Positions 1 through 6,276 of a stretch of 64,000 nt of DNA are shown in pieces; position 1 is the stretch's first letter; each line of letters starts with the position of its first letter. Below the pieces are notes generated by a model that was not told where the DNA came from, made no database searches, and saw only the letters and a list, made by a program, of their open reading frames with translations. The stretch spans positions 62,001 through 126,000 of the forward strand of contig NZ_LFNG01000002.1 in the NCBI RefSeq assembly GCF_001045435.1, given 5' to 3'. The DNA comes from Chryseobacterium koreense CCUG 49689 (GTDB taxonomy: Bacteria; Bacteroidota; Bacteroidia; Flavobacteriales; Weeksellaceae). Both the position numbers and the translations under genes were made by a program.

Positions 1-2
1 GC

Positions 3-86
3 CACCTTGGCGACTTTCTGAATTTGGAAGAAAACCAAAAATGCTACGGACTTTTCTATATGGGAAAACTCAATCGGGAACTGTAA
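3..86 (+). CDS. C-terminal end of a probable nitroreductase-family protein (cut by window edge)
   Basis: An open frame enters from the left edge and ends at a TAA at 84-86, giving 27 residues that finish LFYMGKLNREL. The pattern of an acidic-Asn stretch followed by a Lys/Cys, Gly and an aromatic 'FYxG' strand resembles the C-terminus of FMN-dependent nitroreductases. That assignment is inferred from very little sequence and the gene could be something else. The start lies outside the window. It is followed after about 50 bases by the TM2 gene on the same strand. Confidence 0.35.
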   Translation, partial: HLGDFLNLEENQKCYGLFYMGKLNREL

Positions 87-137
87 CGATTTCCGGCGAT
101 TGCCGACTTATGGAGAAATAACTTTAGAAAATAAATT

Positions 138-434
138 ATGGAAACTTACGGCTATAACCATCCGGAATCGCAACAAAATCAAAATTTCCAAAACGGTAAC
201 TATAAATCCCAGAAAAAGCTCGCAGCGGGACTTTTGGGGATTTTGGTGGGCGCTTTTGGAGCAAATAAATTTTATTTGGGATACATTAATGAGGGGATCA
301 TCCAAATCGTTTTGAATATCGTGACGTGTGGAGCGGCATCTATTATCCCTTTTATTGAGGGAATTATTTACCTGACGATGAGCGATGAACAATTTGACCA
401 GACTTATGTTCAGAACAAGAAGGCTTGGTTCTAA
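138..434 (+). CDS. TM2 domain-containing membrane protein
   Basis: The 98-residue protein has a polar, Asn/Gln-rich N-terminus (1-27), then two hydrophobic segments (about 28-47 and 53-82). The motif GANKFYLGY at 41-49 sits at the end of the first segment, and a short polar tail follows. A Gly-rich helix, a K/R-FYLG turn and a second helix are the hallmark of the TM2 domain (Pfam family), found in small inner-membrane proteins of unknown function. The length is normal for the family. The start at 138 is the first ATG after an AT-rich stretch and places the domain correctly. The gene stands alone and is followed by hairpins at 458-476 and 485-531. Confidence 0.85.
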   Translation: METYGYNHPESQQNQNFQNGNYKSQKKLAAGLLGILVGAFGANKFYLGYINEGIIQIVLNIVTCGAASIIPFIEGIIYLTMSDEQFDQTYVQNKKAWF

Positions 435-484
435 ACCGACCCGATTTTTTTGGACTGAACCCGGAATTGGGTTTTTGAAAATTA

Positions 485-531
485 AAATACCACCAACTCA
501 CTAATAAATTACTTGTTAATTGGTGGTATTT
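485..531. terminator. Bidirectional hairpin between convergent TM2 and rsmB-like genes
   Basis: Perfect 12-base inverted arms AAATACCACCAA (485-496) and TTGGTGGTATTT (520-531) lie between two genes that converge here (stop at 434 on +, stop at 536 on -). T-rich sequence follows on both strands, fitting a shared intrinsic terminator. The loop is long (23 bases). A second, shorter hairpin (AACCC/GGGTT, 458-473, followed by Ts) may serve the plus-strand gene. Confidence 0.6.
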
Positions 532-535
532 ATTT

Positions 536-1741
536 TTAATTTTTCCGCTCAATCAACGCCATATAAAATCCGTCGAAACCTTCGCTCGGCATGATTTTTT
601 GGTCTTTAATTAAAGAGAATTCCGAGTTGTTTTCAAGGAAAGTTTTCACCTGCTCGCTGTTTTCGGAAGGCAGGATAGAGCAGGTCGCATAAATCATTTT
701 TCCGCCCTTTTTCAACATTTTGGAATAATCCTGAAGGATCTGCTGCTGTTCCTTTTTGATTCTTTCTATGAATTCGCCATCGATTTTCCATTTGGAATCT
801 GGATTTCTTTTCAAAACTCCTAAACCGGAACAAGGCGCATCGATCAATAGTCGGTCTGCTTTTTCGTGTAGTCTTTTGATGACTTTGTTATCGTCGATAA
901 ATCGGGTTTCTATGTTGTGTGCTCCGGCTCTTTTCGCGCGGCGTTTCAGTTCGGCCAATTTCCACTCAAAGATATCCAAAGCGATGATTTGCCCTTTGTT
1001 TTTCATGAGTGCCGCTAAATGCAGGGTTTTTCCACCTGCACCTGCACACGCGTCCACCACGCGCATTCCTTCGCGCACATCCAGGAATTCCCCGATTTTT
1101 TGGGAAGATGCGTCTTGAACTTCAAACAAGCCTTCCTTGAACGCAGAAGTGAGGAATACGTTTTTCTTTTCCTCCAGCTGCACTGCATCGGGATAATTTC
1201 TGATTTGGAAACTTTCCACATTTTCTTCGTGGAGTTCGTCTATCAGATGTTTGGCGGTAGTTTTTAAGGTGTTTGCACGAAGAATGGTCGGAGCTTGTTC
1301 GTTGAGTGCCTGCATTTCCTTTTCCCAGGTTTTGCCCAATTCTTTCTCCAAAGTTTCTGCCAACCATTCGGGAATGGAATATTCAATGGCCTTTGTGGGA
1401 ACGGTTCCTTTTTTCAGTTTGGTCAAAATATCTGCAATCTTGATTCCATCAAACTCTTCGAATTTTTTGTAATGGGTTTTGCTCCACAAAAGATAGGCGA
1501 GAATCAGTTTGTAAACATTGTTCGGTTTCACGCCTTCTCCCATATAATATTCCAACCGTTTTTTCCACCGGATGATGTTATAGAAAATCTCCGAAACCAC
1601 TTTTCGGTCTTCGCTTCCCCATTTTCTGTGGGCCTTCAAAAGTCTTTCGATCACTTTATCTGCATATTTCTTTTCCTGGAAAAAAGTTTCCTGAAGTGCG
1701 TCGTGTATTCCGATAAGGAGGTTTCTGTGGATCAGTTCCAT
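536..1741 (-). CDS. RsmB/NOP-family RNA (cytosine-C5) methyltransferase
   Basis: The 401-residue protein uses S-adenosylmethionine to methylate C5 of a cytosine in RNA, probably 16S rRNA. An N-terminal NusB-like helical region (about 1-130) is followed by the Rossmann methyltransferase. The SAM-binding loop is DACAGAGGKTLHL (230-242). The motif DAPCSG (301-306) carries Cys304, and ATCS (352-355) carries Cys354, which matches the nucleophilic cysteine of RsmB. Both cysteines are present, so the enzyme should be active. Length is slightly below E. coli RsmB (429). A -7-like box on the minus strand at 1781-1788 lies 40 bases upstream. The exact rRNA position cannot be told from sequence alone. 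Confidence 0.9.
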   Translation of the reverse strand: MELIHRNLLIGIHDALQETFFQEKKYADKVIERLLKAHRKWGSEDRKVVSEIFYNIIRWKKRLEYYMGEGVKPNNVYKLILAYLLWSKTHYKKFEEFDGIKIADILTKLKKGTVPTKAIEYSIPEWLAETLEKELGKTWEKEMQALNEQAPTILRANTLKTTAKHLIDELHEENVESFQIRNYPDAVQLEEKKNVFLTSAFKEGLFEVQDASSQKIGEFLDVREGMRVVDACAGAGGKTLHLAALMKNKGQIIALDIFEWKLAELKRRAKRAGAHNIETRFIDDNKVIKRLHEKADRLLIDAPCSGLGVLKRNPDSKWKIDGEFIERIKKEQQQILQDYSKMLKKGGKMIYATCSILPSENSEQVKTFLENNSEFSLIKDQKIMPSEGFDGFYMALIERKN

Positions 1742-1780
1742 TGTTTGATTTTGGCTAATAGCATTTGGCTATTGGCTTTG

Positions 1781-1788
1781 CAAAAATA
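1781..1788 (-). promoter_or_regulatory. -7 box (TATTTTTG) for the rsmB-like gene
   Basis: On the minus strand this reads TATTTTTG, matching the Bacteroidota -7 consensus TAnnTTTG, 40 bases before the ATG at 1741. A near-inverted repeat (GCTAATAGC/GCTATTGGC, about 1754-1776) lies in the leader. Confidence 0.45.
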
Positions 1789-1866
1789 GGGTTTTTAATG
1801 GAATTTGATGGTTTTCGCACATTTGATGACTGCCACTGATCAGTTTCAAAAGCCAAAATCAATCCC

Positions 1867-1874
1867 TATCTTTG
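1867..1874 (+). promoter_or_regulatory. -7 box (TATCTTTG) for the yjdM-like gene
   Basis: TATCTTTG fits the TAnnTTTG consensus and ends 13 bases before the ATG at 1888, so the transcript leader would be very short. Confidence 0.5.
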
Positions 1875-1887
1875 CAAAAATTTAAAA

Positions 1888-2220
1888 ATGAGCGACACCC
1901 TACTTTGCCCAAAATGCCAATCGGAATTCACCTATGAACAGGATCACATGATGGTTTGTTCACAATGCTTCCACGAGTGGGATCCAAAAGAATCGGATAA
2001 TGCGGATAAGATTTTCGACAGCAATGGAAACGAATTGCAGAATGGCGATTCCGTAGTGGTGATCAAGGATTTGCCGGTGAAGGGCGCTCCAAAACCGGTG
2101 AAGGCGGGAACGAAAGTGAAAAATATTAGACTTCGTCCGGATTCAGACCATAATATCGACTGCAAAATCGACGGATTTGGCTCCATGGCGCTGAAATCTG
2201 AGTTTGTGAAGAAGGCATAA
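1888..2220 (+). CDS. yjdM: YjdM/PhnA-family zinc-ribbon protein
   Basis: The 110-residue protein has an N-terminal zinc ribbon with Cys7, Cys10, Cys24 and Cys27 (CPKC...CSQC). The C-terminal SH3-like domain contains the family pattern of [18 protein letters not shown] and a Gly/Lys-rich loop. Length and layout match E. coli YjdM (formerly PhnA, 111 aa). The name 'alkylphosphonate utilisation' comes from an old gene-neighbour assignment and is not supported as a function; no phosphonate genes are nearby. The gene is convergent with the comF-like gene, with only 7 bases between the stops. Confidence 0.88.
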   Translation: MSDTLLCPKCQSEFTYEQDHMMVCSQCFHEWDPKESDNADKIFDSNGNELQNGDSVVVIKDLPVKGAPKPVKAGTKVKNIRLRPDSDHNIDCKIDGFGSMALKSEFVKKA

Positions 2221-2227
2221 GCTGCGT

Positions 2228-2881
2228 TTATTCATCCAACGCGATGACCAGAATCGATACGCGATTCCCCGAATTTTTCAGGATTTCCCAAGCCACGGAA
2301 CTCATCGTGTTTCCCGTGGTGAAAACATCGTCGATGATCAAAACGTGTTTCCCCGAAATTTCTTTGTTTAGGGAGAACAGGTTTTCTGTGACCACTCGCT
2401 CGGATTTGGATTTTTTTGCTTGGGCTTTTTTGTAAAGGTTCCTTCTCAATAGTTGATGGTCGCGAGGAATTCTAAAATGCGTGGAAAGTAGGTCCGCGAA
2501 AAGATGGAGTTGGTTATAACCTCGTTCTCTCAGTTTTTTCGGGTGGAGCGGAACGGTGGTAATTAAATCGGGTAGTTCTTGTTCAAAAGAGATTCGTTCT
2601 TTGGTCCAGTTTGCCAATATTTTTCCCACTTTTTCACGTTTTCCATATTTGAGCGAATGCACAATTTTCCGGCTCAGACTTTCCTTTTCAAACTGCATTA
2701 AGGCGAAGGCGTTTTCAATTGGGAAAAGCAGTTTACATTCTTGTTTTAACTGGTTGTCTCGTCCAAAGTAATGATGGGTAAAATTGATTTTTCTAAAGCA
2801 CAATTCACAAACCAATTCCTCCGCAGAAATGATTTTGCTGCATTCTATGCATCGGTTTGGAAAAAGCAGATGAAGAAACAT
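2228..2881 (-). CDS. ComF-family phosphoribosyltransferase-like protein
   Basis: The 217-residue protein starts with a Cys-rich zinc-finger-like segment (CIECS...CELCF, about 12-28). It ends in a type I phosphoribosyltransferase fold whose PRPP-binding loop is VLIIDDVFTTGNT (about residues 183-195). ComF proteins are needed for DNA uptake in naturally competent bacteria, but are widespread in non-competent ones where the role is unclear. Length is close to the family's usual 210-240. On the minus strand, TTGAC followed by TACCTTTA just upstream of 2881 could form its promoter. No other competence genes are seen here. Confidence 0.85.
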   Translation of the reverse strand: MFLHLLFPNRCIECSKIISAEELVCELCFRKINFTHHYFGRDNQLKQECKLLFPIENAFALMQFEKESLSRKIVHSLKYGKREKVGKILANWTKERISFEQELPDLITTVPLHPKKLRERGYNQLHLFADLLSTHFRIPRDHQLLRRNLYKKAQAKKSKSERVVTENLFSLNKEISGKHVLIIDDVFTTGNTMSSVAWEILKNSGNRVSILVIALDE

Positions 2882-2950
2882 GGTTGAATTTTATTTAAAG
2901 GTACAATTTTTTGTCAATCCCTACTTTTTCCAACTTCGCAGCAAATAAAT

Positions 2951-2958
2951 TATCTTTG
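2951..2958 (+). promoter_or_regulatory. -7 box (TATCTTTG) abutting the queD-like start
   Basis: TATCTTTG matches TAnnTTTG. Only four bases separate it from the ATG at 2963, implying a leaderless or nearly leaderless transcript. Confidence 0.5.
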
Positions 2959-2962
2959 CAGC

Positions 2963-3409
2963 ATGATACGAATCACCAAAATCTTTACTTTCGAAACGGC
3001 GCATGTCCTTTATAATTATGACGGGAAATGCAAAAATATGCACGGACATTCCTACAAACTGTTTGTCACGGTGAAAGGAAATCCCATCAATGATTTGGAA
3101 AACCCGAAAAATGGAATGGTGGTGGATTTTGGCGATATCAAAAAAATTGTGAAAGAAGAGATCATAGATGTTTGGGACCATGCGGTTTTGATTAATGCAC
3201 TTTCCCCGCACAAAGAACTGGGTGAAGATTTGGAACAAAAAGGACATAAGGTGATTTACTGCAATTTTCAGCCAACATGTGAAAATATGCTTTATGAAAT
3301 CTCAGTTAAAGTGAAAAACCGTTTGCCAAATCATGTGCAACTGGCCTATTTAAAACTTCATGAAACCGAAAATTCCTATGGAGAATGGGTAGCTGAAGAA
3401 AATATCTAA
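2963..3409 (+). CDS. queD: 6-carboxytetrahydropterin synthase (QueD/PTPS family)
   Basis: The 148-residue protein belongs to the 6-pyruvoyl-tetrahydropterin synthase family, which in bacteria usually makes 6-carboxytetrahydropterin from dihydroneopterin triphosphate for queuosine biosynthesis. Zinc ligands are visible at His14, His27 and His29 (MHGHSY). Cys23 is the catalytic cysteine and LHETENSYGEW near the C-terminus carries the pterin-binding Glu. Length is in the normal range (120-150). No other queuosine genes are adjacent, so a different pterin product cannot be excluded. Stop and next start are 30 bases apart on the same strand. Confidence 0.88.
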   Translation: MIRITKIFTFETAHVLYNYDGKCKNMHGHSYKLFVTVKGNPINDLENPKNGMVVDFGDIKKIVKEEIIDVWDHAVLINALSPHKELGEDLEQKGHKVIYCNFQPTCENMLYEISVKVKNRLPNHVQLAYLKLHETENSYGEWVAEENI

Positions 3410-3439
3410 ATTAACTGGAAACAAGGCAAAAGAATCAAT

Positions 3440-4204
3440 TTGAAAAAAATAACGTTAAATCCCGGTAAAAAAGTCTATTTCTGCTCCGATCAGCATTTTG
3501 GTGCGCCCACTGTGGCGCAAAGTAAGAAGCGGGAAGAGAAATTTATCCGTTGGCTGGATGAAATCAAACATGATGCTCAGGTTTTGTTCTTGATGGGTGA
3601 TTTGTTCGATTTCTGGCATGAGTGGAAACATGTGATTCCAAAAGGCTATGTGCGGGTTTTGGGAAAACTGGCGGAACTGAAAGATTCCGGGATTGATTTG
3701 TACATGTTTGTTGGAAACCACGATTTGTGGATGAAAAATTATTTTGAAGAAGAAATCGGTTGCCAGGTTTTTTTCGAAAAACAATATTTCGAGATCAATG
3801 GGAAAAAATTTCTGCTCGCACACGGTGACGGACTTGGACCCGGCGATAAAGGCTATAAAAGGATGAAGAAACTTTTCACCAATCCTGCTGCGCAATGGGC
3901 GTTCAAATGGCTGCATCCAGATATTGCCATGAAAGTTGCGATTTATCTTTCAACCAAAAACAAGATGATTTCCGGCGAAGAAGACAAGGCGTTTTTGGGG
4001 GAAGACAAAGAATACCTCATTATTTATTCCAAGGAAAAACTGAAATCGGAAGAGATAGACTATTTTATTTACGGTCACCGCCATCTTCCTATGGTACTTG
4101 AATTGGAAGGAAAGGCACAGTACATCAATCTTGGCGACTGGATTTCCTATTTTACTTATGGTGAGTTTCAAGATGAATTTCTTTTGAAGGAATTTGAAAA
4201 ATGA
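3440..4204 (+). CDS. lpxH: UDP-2,3-diacylglucosamine diphosphatase-like metallophosphoesterase (LpxH)
   Basis: The 254-residue calcineurin-like phosphoesterase carries the full metal-binding set: SDQHFG (Asp17, His19), GDLFDFW, GNHDLW, AHGDG and GHRH. The DLFDFWHEW and GHRH signatures are those of LpxH, which hydrolyses UDP-2,3-diacylglucosamine to lipid X in lipid A synthesis at the inner membrane. The start is a TTG at 3440; no in-frame ATG exists until after the second metal motif, so the TTG (or another non-ATG codon) must be used. The last codon overlaps the next gene's start in ATGA (4201-4204), implying translational coupling. Confidence 0.85.
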   Translation: MKKITLNPGKKVYFCSDQHFGAPTVAQSKKREEKFIRWLDEIKHDAQVLFLMGDLFDFWHEWKHVIPKGYVRVLGKLAELKDSGIDLYMFVGNHDLWMKNYFEEEIGCQVFFEKQYFEINGKKFLLAHGDGLGPGDKGYKRMKKLFTNPAAQWAFKWLHPDIAMKVAIYLSTKNKMISGEEDKAFLGEDKEYLIIYSKEKLKSEEIDYFIYGHRHLPMVLELEGKAQYINLGDWISYFTYGEFQDEFLLKEFEK

Positions 4205-5211
4205 CCGACACTATTTTCAACATCAAAACAGAAACCGATTTCCATTCCGCATGTTTGGAAACTTTCCGCTATCAATATGAGAACGTGGAAGTTTACCGCC
4301 GGTTTTGCGACTATTTGAAAAAGAATCCTAATGAAATTGATGAGGTAGAAGAAATTCCATTTCTCCCGATTGAGATGTTTAAAAATCATTTGGTTTTGGA
4401 CCAAAACTCTACAACGGAAAGTTTCTTCCAAAGTTCGGGAACCACACAGATTCAGACGCGTTCTAAACATTTTATTGCGGATTTTTCTTTGTACGAGGAA
4501 AGTATTTCCCGGAGTTTTGAACAGTTTATCGGGAAGCCGGAAGACTATGTTTTTCTTGGATTACTGCCCAATTATTCTGAAAATCCACACTCGTCTTTAA
4601 TTTATATGGTTGATTTTCTGATGAAGAAATCTGCAAAGCCGGAAAACGGGTATTTTCTTTACAACCATTCCGAACTTTTTGAACTCCTGCAAACTTTTAA
4701 TGATCAAAAAGTAATTCTTTTTGGTGTTTCATTCGCGTTGCTAGATTTTCTGGATTTTCTAAAATCTAAAACTAAGTCAATCAACCACTTATCTGGTTTG
4801 ACAGTAATTGAGACGGGTGGAATGAAAGGCAGGAAATCTGAGATGACCAAGGACGAACTGCTGGAAATCTTCAAAAAAGGATTCGGAACCGAGCGGATTT
4901 ACTCGGAATATTCTATGACGGAATTGCTTTCTCAGGCTTATTCCTTAGGAAATAATATTTATGAAAGTCCCAACTGGATGAGGATTTTGATCAGAAATAC
5001 GGAGGATCCATTTTCCTATGTGGAAGAGGGAAGGACAGGTGCGATCAATATCATTGATTTGGCAAACAGGCATTCCTGCTCATTTATTGCGACCCAGGAT
5101 TTGGGCAAAATGGTAAAAAAACCGCATGGGATCGGTTTAGGAAATGCGTTCCAGGTTCTGGGCCGGATTGACCATTCGGATATCCGTGGCTGCTCATTGC
5201 TGGTTTCGTAA
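4201..5211 (+). CDS. LuxE/PaaK-like acyl-activating or acyltransferase protein
   Basis: The 336-residue protein resembles the LuxE acyl-protein synthetase branch of the adenylate-forming superfamily. It has a phosphate-loop-like SSGTT at 78-82, a TGGMKGR segment near the middle and YSMTELLSQ, which corresponds to the adenylation-domain Glu motif. LuxE activates a fatty acid to an acyl-AMP and transfers it to a carrier or reductase. There are no lux genes here, so the substrate is unknown. The gene starts inside the lpxH stop (ATGA overlap), which suggests a role coupled to lipid A or envelope acyl chemistry; this is inference. It ends just before a minus-strand terminator. Confidence 0.7.
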   Translation: MTDTIFNIKTETDFHSACLETFRYQYENVEVYRRFCDYLKKNPNEIDEVEEIPFLPIEMFKNHLVLDQNSTTESFFQSSGTTQIQTRSKHFIADFSLYEESISRSFEQFIGKPEDYVFLGLLPNYSENPHSSLIYMVDFLMKKSAKPENGYFLYNHSELFELLQTFNDQKVILFGVSFALLDFLDFLKSKTKSINHLSGLTVIETGGMKGRKSEMTKDELLEIFKKGFGTERIYSEYSMTELLSQAYSLGNNIYESPNWMRILIRNTEDPFSYVEEGRTGAINIIDLANRHSCSFIATQDLGKMVKKPHGIGLGNAFQVLGRIDHSDIRGCSLLVS

Positions 5212-5241
5212 AAAAACCTTCGGATTATTTTTTCCGAAGGT
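5209..5241 (-). terminator. Intrinsic terminator of the aquaporin gene
   Basis: Nine-base arms ACCTTCGGA (5216-5224) and TCCGAAGGT (5233-5241). On the minus strand the hairpin is followed by seven Ts, 24 bases past the aquaporin stop. The plus-strand gene ends at its edge. Confidence 0.75.
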
Positions 5242-5264
5242 CTTCAAATATTTTTAGTTAAAAA

Positions 5265-6017
5265 TTAAGCTGCTGTCATTTCTTCGTCAGTTCTCTGAAG
5301 CAGCGTTCTGTAGATTATTCCGCCGATTACTCCGCCTAAAATTGGAGCGACCCAGAACAACCAAAGTTGAGAAATAGCCTCGCCTCCCACGAAAACTGCC
5401 TGTGAAAGTGATCGGGCAGGATTCACGGAAGTGTTGGTGATTGGGATGCAGATCAGGTGGATTAAGGTGAGACACAAACCGATTGCGATTCCGGCAAATT
5501 TTCCGTTGGCAAATTTGTCTGTGGCACCCATGATGACGATGATGAAGAACATGGTCAGTAAAGTTTCTGCCATAAATGCCGCCATCATGCTGTAACTTCT
5601 GCCAAAGTAAACGGCTTCTCCATAAAAATTACTCGCAAATTCGCCGCCTTTTCCCTGAAACTGTACCAGTTCACCGCCATTTGCGCCTTTTAGAATCAAG
5701 TAGAGGCAAGCCGCTGCAGCCAATGCACCGACACATTGGGAAACCACGTAAGGAAGAAGATCTTTCCACGGAAGTCTGCCTCCTGCAGCCAATCCGAAAG
5801 AAACTGCCGGATTAAAATGTCCACCGGAAATGTGTCCTACTGCATAAACCATCGTGAGAACAGTAAGTCCGAATGCCAATGCAACGCCGAGGAGCAAGAT
5901 TCCGATCTGTCCAGAATCTGCGGAAGGCGCAATCTGGGAAGCAAAGATGGCAGCGCCACAACCTCCAAATACCAACCAAAACGTGCCGAAAAATTCAGCA
6001 ATTAATTTTTTTGCCAT
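5265..6017 (-). CDS. aqpZ: Aquaporin Z-like MIP-family channel
   Basis: The 250-residue inner-membrane protein has six hydrophobic segments and the two Asn-Pro-Ala boxes of the major intrinsic protein family: HFNPAVSFG in the first half and SVNPARSLS in the second. The N-terminus [21 protein letters not shown] is typical of AqpZ. It should conduct water; the absence of the extra loop Asp typical of glycerol facilitators after the second NPA supports a water channel over GlpF, though this is a family-level judgement. No glycerol genes are nearby. A -7 box at 6042-6049 lies 24 bases upstream and a terminator follows. Confidence 0.9.
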   Translation of the reverse strand: MAKKLIAEFFGTFWLVFGGCGAAIFASQIAPSADSGQIGILLLGVALAFGLTVLTMVYAVGHISGGHFNPAVSFGLAAGGRLPWKDLLPYVVSQCVGALAAAACLYLILKGANGGELVQFQGKGGEFASNFYGEAVYFGRSYSMMAAFMAETLLTMFFIIVIMGATDKFANGKFAGIAIGLCLTLIHLICIPITNTSVNPARSLSQAVFVGGEAISQLWLFWVAPILGGVIGGIIYRTLLQRTDEEMTAA

Positions 6018-6041
6018 AACAGTTTAGTTTTTAAGTTTATT

Positions 6042-6049
6042 CAAATTTA
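6042..6049 (-). promoter_or_regulatory. -7 box (TAAATTTG) for aqpZ
   Basis: Minus-strand TAAATTTG fits TAnnTTTG and lies 24 bases before the aqpZ start codon. The rest of 6050-6276 is AT-rich with nothing else recognised. Confidence 0.45.
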
Positions 6050-6276
6050 AGATTTTTCTATATGATTCAACTGTTTGATTTAAAGATTTTTATAATGAGT
6101 TTAAAGTTGGCTCTGGTTTTAATTCTGCCGGCTTTCATCAGAACTTGTCTCACATTATTTCAACCTGAAAGTATTTTGCGGCATGGACCCGCTTTTTGCA
6201 CAGATATAAATGAGTTCAAACCGTATTTTGTCCTTAAGTTTTTTTAATTTTACAGTCTTATAAAAAATTAAGGGTT

